Of a stretch of 64,000 nt of DNA, positions 1 through 8,524 are shown in pieces. Numbering within the stretch: the stretch's first letter is position 1; every line of letters begins with the position of its first letter. Source of the DNA: Saprospirales bacterium (lineage in GTDB: Bacteria; Bacteroidota; Bacteroidia; Chitinophagales; Saprospiraceae); the NCBI GenBank assembly GCA_007695035.1, contig REEO01000036.1, forward strand, positions 1 through 64,000. The letters are read 5' to 3'. Both the position numbers and the translations under genes were made by a program. Below the pieces are notes generated by a model that was given only the letters and a program-made list of their open reading frames with translations, did no database searches and was not told the origin of the DNA.

Positions 1-173
1 CCCGGCAAATTGAGGAATTGGTAAATCTGACGCCCTCCGCTTTGACCAAATACTTCCCCTGTAATAAAAAGCAACAACCCGGCAATTATCCACGTCCTAA
101 CGTGAAATCTGTCAACCAGGCTGCATGAGCAGATGTTCCCTCTCGTTCCTGATACCTCAAAAACTCCGTTCAT
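1..173 (-). CDS. porQ: Type IX secretion system protein PorQ, N-terminal part (cut by window edge)
   Basis: The minus-strand frame entering from the left edge encodes a signal peptide (hydrophobic core IIAGLLLFITG, cleavage expected before GQ). After it comes the mature start QSGGRQIYQFLNLP. PorQ proteins begin their mature chain with this kind of GG..YQFLNL segment, so I call the first residues of PorQ, an outer-membrane barrel component of the type IX secretion system. Only about 57 codons are present. The only in-frame ATG is at 171-173, which gives an unusually long 30-residue stretch before the hydrophobic core; the true start could use a non-ATG codon nearer to it. It lies 50 bases downstream of the MORN-like lipoprotein gene on the same strand. 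The family call is based on a short segment. Confidence 0.7.
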   Translation of the reverse strand, partial: MNGVFEVSGTRGNICSCSLVDRFHVRTWIIAGLLLFITGEVFGQSGGRQIYQFLNLP

Positions 174-223
174 TAAACTGTATTTTTCAACCAATTTCCG
201 AGCATCCTTTCTCAAAGATTAAC

Positions 224-805
224 TCAAGTAGAAATGGTCTGACATATACCTTTATTGCAGAGCATCTTCCTTTTAAGGCTTCCATCTTCGTTATAAAGAG
301 TGAGGTAGCCGTGTTCAAAATCGCCATGCAGATACAGTCCACTCGCTTTGAGGGTGCCGTCCTCAAAATACTCTTCAAAGGGGCCGTGTTCTAAGTTGTT
401 GTTGAAAGTAATGCGCTCCCTCAGGTTGCCATTGGGCCAAAAGTAGTACCACCATCCGGTCATTTTGCCATCCCAGTAAAAACCAATTCCGCTCAGGCTG
501 CCGTCTTCGTAATAGGTCCGGTGAAGTCCATGTAAATCTCCTCCGCAATAATTTCTCTCGGACTTCAACCCCCCATTTTTGTGGTAAAATACTCCCATAC
601 CTTCGCGGACTCCATCTCTGTATTTTATTTCAGCAAACAGTTGATCATTGTCATAATAGGAGCGGTAGATACTGTCGGGAACCAATTCCGGGCCAGGGCA
701 GAAAAGATTGGCCGATGGGCGTTCACCCCTGTCATCCAAACAGGAACTCACTAACAATCCAATGCCAAGGAGTCCGAATAAGAGACTTTTTTTCACTTTT
801 TTCAT
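224..805 (-). CDS. MORN/YwqK-like repeat lipoprotein
   Basis: This is a 193-residue protein with a lipoprotein signal peptide (two Lys-rich turns, hydrophobic stretch, lipobox ending in Cys22: LLVSSC). After the lipobox come about five repeats of roughly 23 residues of the form YY.DG.L....Y..G..HG, which is the YwqK/MORN-like repeat. Such proteins are often labelled 'toxin-antitoxin YwqK family antitoxin', but nothing here suggests a toxin partner. The protein should be a surface or periplasmic lipoprotein whose repeats fold as a beta-hairpin ladder. Its function is unknown. It lies between the S9 peptidase gene and porQ on the same strand, separated from the peptidase gene by a strong terminator, so it probably has its own promoter. 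Confidence 0.85.
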   Translation of the reverse strand: MKKVKKSLLFGLLGIGLLVSSCLDDRGERPSANLFCPGPELVPDSIYRSYYDNDQLFAEIKYRDGVREGMGVFYHKNGGLKSERNYCGGDLHGLHRTYYEDGSLSGIGFYWDGKMTGWWYYFWPNGNLRERITFNNNLEHGPFEEYFEDGTLKASGLYLHGDFEHGYLTLYNEDGSLKRKMLCNKGICQTIST

Positions 806-934
806 TTTGAAGGATTGATTTTTGGATGAAAATGGTTTTACAAAATGTCTATTCTCCCAAAGTCAGTTTCGGAGATGGTAGTGGGTTTTGCAGTCTTGGA
901 GCTACTGGGTTTTTGAGATCGGTTGAAGAAAAAA

Positions 935-988
935 CTAAAAAAAAGGGCAAATATTGTCCCGCTGCTGTTTCGCGAGACAATATTTGCT
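935..988 (-). terminator. Intrinsic terminator of the S9 peptidase gene
   Basis: A perfect 12-base inverted repeat (GCAAATATTGTC at 947-958 and GACAATATTTGC at 976-987) sits just after the peptidase stop codon. Read on the minus strand it is followed by CCC and an eight-T run. This is a canonical rho-independent terminator. Confidence 0.88.
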
Positions 989-999
989 TTGGTTGATGT

Positions 1000-3030
1000 T
1001 TATTCCGGAATTCCGGCATTTTCGAGTTTGAGGTCTTTGGAGGGCAGCGGGGCGCTTTGGTCCTCCAAATAGGTTTCAAACCACTCCAACATCCGCAGGT
1101 TGTAGTCAAATTGTGAGCTGGAACTTCGGTTGCCGTGTCCCTCTTCCGGATACCAGACGAGTCTGACCGGCAAGTCGGGCTTTCTAACCACAAGGTGGCG
1201 ATAGAGTTCCAACGACTGACCGGGGTGTACCCTGGTGTCCTCTTTTCCGTGCATAATCAGAATAGGGGTTTGTGCCCGCTCTACATAGTAAATCGGGCTT
1301 TTCTCCAAATTGCCCATCCAGTCTTCCCAAAGTCGCTCCTTGGTATGTACCAGATAGAGCTCTTCCGGAATGTCGCTGGTTCCCCATTTGGAGATGTTGT
1401 TGCTTATTCCGACAAACATCACGCCGGCTGCAAAGCGATCCGAGTAATAAGTGGACATCCATGCAGTGGCATATCCTCCGTAAGAACCACCGGTTACTCC
1501 TATTCGATCCGGATCTGCAATTCCCTGCTCAATCAGGTAATCTACTCCGTCCACCACATCGTCAAATTCAGCTCCGGAGAGGTCCATTTGACTGCTGGTA
1601 ATGAATTCAATACCGCGTCCGGTGCTGCCCCTGTAATTGGGGTAAAACACCGCAAAACCTCTGTCGGCAGCCACCTGTCCCGGCATGCTGTAGTTGGTGA
1701 GCCAGCCATTTGAATAGTGGGCTTCGGGTCCCCCGTGCACCATTACGATCAGTGGGTATTGCTCGCCCTCCTGATAATCAGTTGGCAAAATCAGCATTCC
1801 ATCTATATCAAATTCGTCATCTCTGGCCGTGTAAGTGACAACGCGCTGCTCCCCCAGACTGCGCTCCTCCAGCCACTCATTGTGGTGGGTGAGTCTCTCA
1901 GGAGTGTCGCTGCCCGATTTCAGCAAAAATACCTCATTGGGATGGGTGGGTGTGGATCCGGCATAAACAATGTCGCCATTGTCAGCCCGGTGGAAATTGC
2001 CCATGGCCAGTTCCTCACCGGTCATCTGACGGCTGTAGCCGGTTCCGTCGGTGTTTATTTGTCCGTAAAGGGAAGTGGTGCTCTCGCTGGTGCGAACATG
2101 TATTTTATCGTCCTCTACCCAGAGGAGCTGCTCAAACTTCCCCTCAAATTCGGGCCATATATTTTGCGGAGTGCCACCTTCCGCACTCACCATCATAATT
2201 CTTCCGGCTATGGGGTCGTGAATGTCTGTTCCCGCCAGCAGGGCGAGTCTTCTGTCGTCGGGACTCCAGGTGATTTGGACAATTTTTCCCTCGTTGTCAA
2301 TCTCGTTGATCACATCACCGGTGCGGGGATCTGCAGTACGCACGCGCTGAAACATAAACCGATCGTCAATGTGTGGTGTGGGGGCTGTGGACATCGCCAG
2401 TTTATCGCCTTTGTGGGACCACTCGATGATATAGGTAGAGCCCGGTACGTCCATTTTTCTGATGTCGGGCCAGGTGGATTTGATATTGGCAACCCAGGCC
2501 TTTTGATTGATCAGCCCCTCTTCAAAAATCTCGGGGGAGTAGGGGAGCGGTGGATCTTCTTCTTTCACCGGCAATCTCGCCATAAATGCAATGCGTTGGC
2601 CGTCTGGGTTCCACTCGTAGCCGGCAATGTTGGTTTCGAAAGAAAATAATTCGCTCACCTTTCCACTGCGTGGGCAGACATAAGCCAGCGAATTGGTGGA
2701 TTCTCCCTCGAATCTGGTAAGGTAGGTGAATCCGGGATAGCCAGGGCGAGTTGAAAGTGCGCCTGCACCGGTGCCGTTCTCCACATCCATGATTTCACCG
2801 GATTCCACATTAATTATGTGTAAACTGGTCCGCGGAGGACGATTTTCTTCCAGCGGGTTGGCCGGAGTTGCGCGGGTGAATGCCACGTATTTTGCATCGT
2901 CGGAAATGACAGCCGAAGTCACCATTTGGATCTTCGTCAGGTCCCAGGGAGTTAGTCCTTCTGACTGCGCACTCATCAATCCCGGTATAAGGAATATACC
3001 AAATAAAAACAGTTTGTAAAGTACTTTCAT
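1000..3030 (-). CDS. Secreted S9 family peptidase (dipeptidyl aminopeptidase/acylaminoacyl-peptidase type)
   Basis: This 676-residue serine peptidase begins with a Sec signal peptide (MKVLYKLFLFGIFLIPGLMSAQ). Residues 30-400 form a WD40-like beta-propeller with recurring SPDD/NPDG strands (for example YEWNPDGQR, ITWSPDDRR). The C-terminal third is an alpha/beta hydrolase of the prolyl oligopeptidase class. The nucleophile motif GGSYGGY lies near residue 515, the acid in HGKEDTRVHPGQS and the histidine in PEEGHGNRS. Such enzymes release dipeptides or acylated residues from peptides in the periplasm. The gene stands alone, with a terminator on each side. The natural substrate cannot be told from sequence. 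Confidence 0.92.
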   Translation of the reverse strand: MKVLYKLFLFGIFLIPGLMSAQSEGLTPWDLTKIQMVTSAVISDDAKYVAFTRATPANPLEENRPPRTSLHIINVESGEIMDVENGTGAGALSTRPGYPGFTYLTRFEGESTNSLAYVCPRSGKVSELFSFETNIAGYEWNPDGQRIAFMARLPVKEEDPPLPYSPEIFEEGLINQKAWVANIKSTWPDIRKMDVPGSTYIIEWSHKGDKLAMSTAPTPHIDDRFMFQRVRTADPRTGDVINEIDNEGKIVQITWSPDDRRLALLAGTDIHDPIAGRIMMVSAEGGTPQNIWPEFEGKFEQLLWVEDDKIHVRTSESTTSLYGQINTDGTGYSRQMTGEELAMGNFHRADNGDIVYAGSTPTHPNEVFLLKSGSDTPERLTHHNEWLEERSLGEQRVVTYTARDDEFDIDGMLILPTDYQEGEQYPLIVMVHGGPEAHYSNGWLTNYSMPGQVAADRGFAVFYPNYRGSTGRGIEFITSSQMDLSGAEFDDVVDGVDYLIEQGIADPDRIGVTGGSYGGYATAWMSTYYSDRFAAGVMFVGISNNISKWGTSDIPEELYLVHTKERLWEDWMGNLEKSPIYYVERAQTPILIMHGKEDTRVHPGQSLELYRHLVVRKPDLPVRLVWYPEEGHGNRSSSSQFDYNLRMLEWFETYLEDQSAPLPSKDLKLENAGIPE

Positions 3031-3070
3031 AAGTTTCTGTATTTTCAGGTTAAGAATTTTGCGAGGGCAA

Positions 3071-3110
3071 TATACAAAAAATCCCCGCCACTGGATAATG
3101 GCAGGGATTT
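3071..3110 (-). terminator. Intrinsic terminator of the peptidyl-prolyl isomerase gene
   Basis: The inverted repeat AAATCCC.GCCA (3079-3090) and TGGC.GGGATTT (3099-3110) forms an 11-12 bp stem with one wobble pair. On the minus strand it runs into six Ts. It lies 49 bases after the isomerase stop codon. Confidence 0.8.
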
Positions 3111-3158
3111 ATGAAAATCGGTTTTGGTAAGTTGGCTCCTCCATTGAGGAACCCCGAT

Positions 3159-5273
3159 TTAATAAACTCTGTATCTTGTATCTTCGATATCCACGGTTTC
3201 TTTTAAGGATTCGATGAGGCTCCTTGCCACCTGGTCTCGCTTCTGTGCAGACAATTGTCGTCTGACTTGCGAGGTTATACTAACCTGTGGCGGCTCGACT
3301 TTGTTGAGAATTTCCAGGGCATATACTCCGGAAGTTCCAATTACCGGCCCCGAGTGCTGTCCGCTTTCCAGGGTTTTGAGTGCGCCAATAACTGCCGGCT
3401 CACTTCCAATTCCGGGAATAAACCCATCTCCGAGGTTGACATCCATGGCTTGCTCTACAGCCAGCTGATATTTGTCTGCAATCTGCTGTAAACTCATCCC
3501 ATCTATAGCAGATGCGATTTTTTCTCCCTTCTTCTTGTTCATTACCCTGGGCAAAATGGTGCTTCTAACCGCACTGACTGAAGGCAGTCCGGCGGACTCA
3601 ATGTCTGTCAAACCTACTACCACATATTTTTCAGTAAAAAAGTGATCGTCGTGCTGAAATCCGTATATCTCAGGTGATACTTCTCCGGTTCTCACACTTC
3701 TGCTGAAAGCCCATCTGATGATGTCTCTAGACGTGGTATTGGACCCGAGGCCCTGAATGGAGAAATCATTGCGTGTGAAGAAATTGGAAGTGGTTAATGT
3801 GAGTTCAGGGCTCTCTTCCGCGCTCAGCTCTAATTCTCCAATGGTTCTGTTTTCTGCAACAAACCGCAGTACCTGGTCGTACATTGCATTTTGCGTTTCT
3901 TCACTGGGAATAATGGGTTCCTCAATCACAGCGAACCTCACACCTTCTTCCTCGCTTGAGTAAATTCGGTCGGTTACTTCGACAAGGTGGACTCCAAACT
4001 GAGTTCTTACGGTGTAATATTGTCCGGGTTCTGCCTGGTAAAAAATAAGATCGTTAAAAGGCTTAACCATATCGCCGGGAACTACATATCCGAGGTCACC
4101 ACCATCTTCAAAAGTAGCATCCATACCAAATTCAGCGGCAAGGCTGTCAAAGGATTCAGCTCCTGACTCCAGTACGGTGATCAGGCTGTCTAGAAGACGT
4201 TCCTCCTCGGCCAGTTGCACGTTGTTGTCCGCAAATCTAAGGATATGGCGGCTTCGAACAGAATCCGGTACCGGCTTGCGGTCGTACAACTTCAGAATGC
4301 TGTAATAACCATCTGAAATAAATGGGCCGTAAACTTCTCCGATTTCCATATTGAACAAGCGGTTTGCATAGTTTGAAGAGAGTTCATTTTCCCGAAAATA
4401 AGCCTCATCAAACTGACCCTGATTCATGTCCGTAAAAGCAGCCAGATCATCTGTGATGGCCATTTGAGTTGCAACGGCTTCCATTTCATTGCGTAAGAAC
4501 ATGGAATCTTCCTCTGTGGGTAATATGTCAAACGAAACATAAGCCACTCTCCTCGTTTCATTCTTTCGTTCAAATTCCCTGCTGTGTTCGCGCAGGTAGT
4601 TTCTCAGTTGTGAATCAGATACCTCAACTTCGCTATCTGGAATTACGGTAAATGGAATATTTATAAAATCAAGAGATACTGAAGTGCCTCTGGTGTGTTC
4701 CATGTCTTCAGCCATGAAAGTGGGGGTGTAGATGCCTTTGTGAACCACGGTGTTAAGCTTATCTAACAGTCGTTGGTTTCTAACTTCATCTTCCTGAAAT
4801 CTCCAGAATCTGATCATTCCGGGCTCAATGTTTCCGGTCTGCACTGCCTGACGAATTTCATTGAGTTGGTTGCGGTCCACCTGTCCCGTAGATGGGTCTG
4901 TGAATCGCTCCCTAATAATAGGGCTTAGGTTGGTGCCGTAGAGGAGTTCTTCCATTTCGGATTCTCCAACTTCCAGTCCCATATTGGCCGCCATATCCTG
5001 GATTATGGTTTTCTCGACAAAGTATTCCCAGAGTGCTTCACGCCTTTCAAAAAGGTCAGCACCACTTCCCGAGTATAGAATATCCTCGGCCTGCTGAAAA
5101 TCTCTCCAGTCAATTTCCTCACCAACTACAGTTCCTATGGTAAAGGATGACTGTCCGCCACCTGCCATATCACCGGGCGCCGTCATGTCCATAATAATAA
5201 AGGCGGCCAGGGCCAAACCCAGGGACACGATAAGCAACCAACTGTTGTTTCTGATCTTTCCTATTAATGCCAT
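3159..5273 (-). CDS. ppiD: Membrane-anchored peptidyl-prolyl isomerase, SurA/PpiD type
   Basis: This 704-residue protein begins MALIGKIRNNSWLLIVSLGLALAAFIIMDM, an N-terminal membrane anchor typical of PpiD-like foldases. A SurA-N-like chaperone region follows (about residues 50-230). Next is a parvulin domain around residues 335-440, with RSRHILRF at its start and the GGDLGYV...F.....GQ...V.T.FG.H.VEV signature at its end. The C-terminal region repeats a degenerate isomerase-like fold. It should help outer-membrane and secreted proteins fold in the periplasm. A well-formed promoter lies 60 bases upstream and an intrinsic terminator lies downstream, so it is a single-gene unit. Length matches Bacteroidota homologues. 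Confidence 0.9.
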   Translation of the reverse strand: MALIGKIRNNSWLLIVSLGLALAAFIIMDMTAPGDMAGGGQSSFTIGTVVGEEIDWRDFQQAEDILYSGSGADLFERREALWEYFVEKTIIQDMAANMGLEVGESEMEELLYGTNLSPIIRERFTDPSTGQVDRNQLNEIRQAVQTGNIEPGMIRFWRFQEDEVRNQRLLDKLNTVVHKGIYTPTFMAEDMEHTRGTSVSLDFINIPFTVIPDSEVEVSDSQLRNYLREHSREFERKNETRRVAYVSFDILPTEEDSMFLRNEMEAVATQMAITDDLAAFTDMNQGQFDEAYFRENELSSNYANRLFNMEIGEVYGPFISDGYYSILKLYDRKPVPDSVRSRHILRFADNNVQLAEEERLLDSLITVLESGAESFDSLAAEFGMDATFEDGGDLGYVVPGDMVKPFNDLIFYQAEPGQYYTVRTQFGVHLVEVTDRIYSSEEEGVRFAVIEEPIIPSEETQNAMYDQVLRFVAENRTIGELELSAEESPELTLTTSNFFTRNDFSIQGLGSNTTSRDIIRWAFSRSVRTGEVSPEIYGFQHDDHFFTEKYVVVGLTDIESAGLPSVSAVRSTILPRVMNKKKGEKIASAIDGMSLQQIADKYQLAVEQAMDVNLGDGFIPGIGSEPAVIGALKTLESGQHSGPVIGTSGVYALEILNKVEPPQVSITSQVRRQLSAQKRDQVARSLIESLKETVDIEDTRYRVY

Positions 5274-5332
5274 CGGTTATTAAAATATGCTTTGATTAGT
5301 AATAATTTACAGCCGTTTCGATTTTGGCTCTG

Positions 5333-5363
5333 CAAAGGTAATGCCTTTGACGGTATTTTCAAA
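5333..5363 (-). promoter_or_regulatory. Bacteroidota-type promoter of the isomerase gene
   Basis: On the minus strand a -33 TTTG (5360-5363) is followed after 19 bases by the -7 element TACCTTTG (5333-5340). Both elements and the spacing match the Bacteroidota consensus TTTG-N19-21-TAnnTTTG. The predicted leader is about 55 bases. Confidence 0.75.
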
Positions 5364-5441
5364 CAATAGATTGCTAACTGTTATAATGTGGGTGAAAATT
5401 GTGTGTTTTCCGGGAAATATCGCGGATTGAAAAAGTTTTTC

Positions 5442-6038
5442 TCAATCAACTTCATCGGAGGTTTCATTCAGTGCATTTCTCAGTTCCCGGAGTTTGACCG
5501 TAAACTCACTGCCGTATTTTCGCTCCAGTGCTTCGCTGCAGAATTCAAACAGTGGTTTCTTCAATTTTTTTCCCAGACTGCAGGCTGCAGAACAAATTTC
5601 CCAGCGGTCGTAATTGAGATAGTCCATGTCCACGGTTTCATTGCGCTCAATTCGAATAGGGTAAAGGTGGCAGGAGATGGGCTTTTTAAATTCTGTCAGG
5701 CCTTCTTCCTGGGCTTTTTCAAAAGCACATTGACCCGGGCTGTTCTCGTTTTCAATGAAAAAAACGCAAGCGCCATTTTCCTTCAAGGCAGTACCCGTTT
5801 TACCCATCTTTGGATAGTACTTTTTAAAACCCTTTTTCTCAATGGCCTGGCGATTTTCTTCCGGTAACACTTCCATTACAGTGTCGAGGATGTCATCAAT
5901 GATATCTATTTCCGCCTTATCCAGTGGTGCGCCAAATTCTCCTTCACGGCAGCAGGCCCCCTTGCAACTATTGAGGTCGCAGGTGAAGCATTCTTCAAGT
6001 ATGTCTTTGTGTATCAGTTTGTTGTCCAGTAGGATCAT
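5442..6038 (-). CDS. DUF3109 family cysteine-rich protein
   Basis: This 198-residue protein without signal peptide matches DUF3109 as found throughout Bacteroidota. Its cysteines fall in the family pattern: FTCDLNSCKGACC near the start, GACVFF, GQCAF, ISCHLYPI and EICSAAC. This spacing resembles the YkgJ-type zinc or iron-sulfur cluster-binding proteins, so metal binding is likely but the role is not known. The gene diverges from citrate synthase; the 157 bases between the two starts must hold both promoters. A near-consensus -7 element (TATGTTTA) lies at about 6081-6088 on the minus strand. Confidence 0.88.
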   Translation of the reverse strand: MILLDNKLIHKDILEECFTCDLNSCKGACCREGEFGAPLDKAEIDIIDDILDTVMEVLPEENRQAIEKKGFKKYYPKMGKTGTALKENGACVFFIENENSPGQCAFEKAQEEGLTEFKKPISCHLYPIRIERNETVDMDYLNYDRWEICSAACSLGKKLKKPLFEFCSEALERKYGSEFTVKLRELRNALNETSDEVD

Positions 6039-6113
6039 GCCGGGTAATTAGGGTTTGTGGTAAAAAGCTTGTCGATAGTAAACATAGTATGTGGACTTTT
6101 CGTTTCTTTTACA

Positions 6114-6121
6114 TAAATTTG
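6114..6121 (+). promoter_or_regulatory. -7 promoter element TAAATTTG of citrate synthase
   Basis: An exact TAnnTTTG lies 74 bases before the proposed GTG start. It lies downstream of the ATG at 6091, which begins the longest open frame, and therefore argues against that start. Confidence 0.6.
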
Positions 6122-6195
6122 CAACCGCAAAATTAAGGAGTACTGTCTTAGTATCTCCACCTTTTATCCCATTTTTGAACAAATCTTATAATACC

Positions 6196-7512
6196 GTGAA
6201 CAAAGTAGATCCACTGAAGAAAAAATTTTCCGAGAAGTCAGAAAAAGTAAGAACTGAACTCCGCAGTACCCTTAAAGCCAAGGGAAATGTCAAAATTGAT
6301 GAAGTCACTTTTGCCCAGGTAGTAGGTGGCATGAGGGGGGTGAAATCAATGATTTGGGAAACCTCACAGCTCGATCCCGTGGAGGGAATCCGGTTTAGAG
6401 GGTACAGCATTCCCGAATTGCGCGAGTTGCTTCCCAAAAAAGAGGGCGATAAAGAGCCTTTGCCCGAAGGTCTTTTCTGGCTTATGTTGGTAGGGGAGTT
6501 GCCTACCGATGAACAGGTGAAATGGTTGAGCGATCAGTGGATCTCGCGTTCCGAATTGCCTAAGCATACCGTTGATGTCCTGGAAGCACTCCCCAAAGAG
6601 ACGCATCCCATGACTCAGTTCAGCGCAGCCATTATGTCGCTGCAGAAAGGTTCTGTTTTCGCCAGGAGATACAGCGAGGGTATGTCAAAAGGAGAGTATT
6701 GGGAGGCGACTTACGAAGACGCCATGAATCTCATCGCTAAACTCCCGGCCGTTGCTGCATATATATTCAGAAGAATCTATTTTGACGGACAGCACATCAA
6801 GCCGGACCCCTCTTTAGACTGGGGTGGTAATTTTGCGCATATGCTGGGGGTCGAAGGAGAGGACTTTAAGTCTCTTATGAGATTGTACCTCACCATTCAC
6901 GCGGATCACGAGGGTGGAAATGCTTCGGCTCATACTACCCATTTGGTGGGTTCCACGCTCAGTGACCCCTACCTGGCTTTTTCTGCTGCCATGAATGCAC
7001 TTGCCGGCCCCCTTCACGGACTTGCGAATCAGGAGGTCATCAAGTGGATATTTAAAATGTGTGATTCAATCGGCAGTAAAAACCCGACCAAAGAACAAAT
7101 TGCCGAATATGTAAATAAGACGCTGGAAGCCGGGCAGGTGATTCCGGGTTACGGCCACGCTGTACTCCGCCAGCCGGACCCCCGCTTTGTAGCTCAGAAG
7201 AAATTTGCCGAGGAATACATCGATGATTCCGATGTGGTTAGCGTGGTTTGGAAGGTGTACGAGGTAGTGCCGGACATATTGAAATCACTAGGCAAGGTGA
7301 AAAACCCATGGCCCAATGTAGATGCCCACTCCGGAGCTCTTCTCGTGCATTACGGTGTCGATCAGTTCAGTTATTACACGGTGCTGTTTGGAGTGTCTCG
7401 AGCTTTGGGTGTTTTGTCTTCGCTGTGTTGGTCAAGAGCACTGGGACTTCCACTGGAGCGCCCCAAATCTGTAACCTCGGAATGGCTTTTGGATCAGGTT
7501 CGGGATAAGTGA
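6196..7512 (+). CDS. Citrate synthase, mitochondrial (eukaryotic) type
   Basis: The enzyme condenses acetyl-CoA and oxaloacetate to citrate at the entry of the TCA cycle. The sequence tracks animal mitochondrial citrate synthase along its whole length: GGMRG, LDP.EGIRFRGYSIPE, PLPEGLFWLM, LTIHADHEGGNASAHT, LAGPLHGLANQEV, GYGHAVLR, KNPWPNVDAHSG, YYTVLFGVSRALGVL and LERPKS. The three catalytic residues of that family are visible (His in PLHGLANQE, His in GYGHAVLR, Asp in NVDAHSG). I chose the GTG at 6196 (438 residues). The next upstream ATG (6091) precedes the promoter and would add a 35-residue tail with no family match. A mitochondrial-like citrate synthase is known from Bacteroides, so transfer is not required to explain it here. 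Confidence 0.93.
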   Translation: MNKVDPLKKKFSEKSEKVRTELRSTLKAKGNVKIDEVTFAQVVGGMRGVKSMIWETSQLDPVEGIRFRGYSIPELRELLPKKEGDKEPLPEGLFWLMLVGELPTDEQVKWLSDQWISRSELPKHTVDVLEALPKETHPMTQFSAAIMSLQKGSVFARRYSEGMSKGEYWEATYEDAMNLIAKLPAVAAYIFRRIYFDGQHIKPDPSLDWGGNFAHMLGVEGEDFKSLMRLYLTIHADHEGGNASAHTTHLVGSTLSDPYLAFSAAMNALAGPLHGLANQEVIKWIFKMCDSIGSKNPTKEQIAEYVNKTLEAGQVIPGYGHAVLRQPDPRFVAQKKFAEEYIDDSDVVSVVWKVYEVVPDILKSLGKVKNPWPNVDAHSGALLVHYGVDQFSYYTVLFGVSRALGVLSSLCWSRALGLPLERPKSVTSEWLLDQVRDK

Positions 7513-7938
7513 TTGGCTCTTTAAGCCGAGTTGTGAATTTCCATTTCTTGATTTCTCGCTGAGGATTAGATTTAGTAATGAAAGTGCGGGCTGTTGAGCC
7601 TTGACTGCAGTAGATTATAAAGCTACTACAGGCCGTGGGTATCTGTGCCACTGTAAATTTCACCACTCATTTTCTACATCAGCCCCATGACATCTTTGAT
7701 TCTGCTGCAATTTGAAAGGGTATGGCGGGTTGAAAATGGTTTCATGCAGAGACGCTAACCCTGCCCAGTAGGTACGCATTGGACTTAATCACTGCTGATT
7801 TCGTAAAACATCCTTGACTTTACAACCCCAGTATTGGGATTTGTATCAGTTGGTTAAGTAGTTCATGTCTGAAGTGCCATAAACCATGGCCCCATGAGCC
7901 ACACCGCCGTTTCACAAGTTAAAACTCCTTTTCCGTCC
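7513..7938. other. Intergenic region without a recognised gene
   Basis: This lies between the convergent citrate synthase and ribH genes. It holds a possible stem-loop CTGCAGTAG/CTACTACAG (7605-7631) without a T-run. Around 7740-7760 there is a phrase (TTTCATGCAGAGACG) like the degenerate CACAGAG-type repeats seen at 33.4 and 62.6 kb. No open frame with family similarity and no tRNA were seen. Confidence 0.6.
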
Positions 7939-8457
7939 TTAAAATCCAATACTTCTGGATTTCTTCTCGAGTTCCTGGTTTAATTTGATCATGCTGACAG
8001 CAGCCACTGCAGCTTCGACACCTTTGTTGCCGTGTTTTCCGCCGGCCCGGGCCAGTGCCTGGTCCATATTCAGAGGAGTGAGGACTCCGAAGATGCAGGG
8101 GGTCCCGGAGGTGAGGCTGAGTTGGGTCAGTCCGGTTGAGACGGCCTGATTGATGTAGTCGTTATGGGGGGTTTCTCCCTTGATTACGCATCCCAGGCAA
8201 ATAATGGCGCCGTATTTGTCGAACTTTAACAGACTTCGCGCACCCATTGGGAGTTCGTAAGAGCCGGGTACTTTGACCGCCTTTAGATTGTTTTTATCAA
8301 AGCCGTAGTGGAGCAGTGTCTCTGTGGCGCCTTGATGAAGTGCAGAGGTGATTTCTTCATTCCACTCAGCCACTACCAGCCCTACCTTGATCTTTTCCGG
8401 GTTTCTGATGGAGATGTGCTTGAGTTCAGAGAGGTCTGTCTTTTTGGGTTTGGCCAT
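7939..8457 (-). CDS. ribH: 6,7-dimethyl-8-ribityllumazine synthase
   Basis: This 172-residue enzyme joins 5-amino-6-ribitylaminouracil with dihydroxybutanone phosphate in riboflavin synthesis. Family motifs are in order: VGLVVAEWNEEIT (ribityl-pyrimidine pocket), VPGSYELP, GCVIKGETPHNDYI (phosphate binding), FGVLTPLNMDQALARAGG and GNKGVEAAVAAV. The open frame extends 103 codons further upstream, but that part overlaps the next gene on the same strand in another frame and has no family match. The ATG at 8457 (MAKPKKTDLSEL) gives the normal length. It follows the TPR gene by 67 bases on the same strand, an arrangement common in Bacteroidota, and is probably co-transcribed with it. Confidence 0.95.
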   Translation of the reverse strand: MAKPKKTDLSELKHISIRNPEKIKVGLVVAEWNEEITSALHQGATETLLHYGFDKNNLKAVKVPGSYELPMGARSLLKFDKYGAIICLGCVIKGETPHNDYINQAVSTGLTQLSLTSGTPCIFGVLTPLNMDQALARAGGKHGNKGVEAAVAAVSMIKLNQELEKKSRSIGF

Positions 8458-8524
8458 GCCGTGAAAATGAAAGAAGGCAAACCGGAAGATCAAATTACTT
8501 CCCGATTGCCAATATTTTAAAGGA

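Noticed and set aside
224-805. Reading the YwqK-like lipoprotein as an antitoxin
   Set aside because: There is no toxin gene beside it, and a lipobox places it in the envelope. The antitoxin label is a historical database name.
849-1193. Minus-strand open frame overlapping the end of the S9 peptidase gene
   Set aside because: It is a shadow frame crossing the peptidase terminator, with no family similarity.
7605-7631. Stem CTGCAGTAG/CTACTACAG as citrate synthase terminator
   Set aside because: It is 93 bases beyond the stop and is not followed by a T-run.
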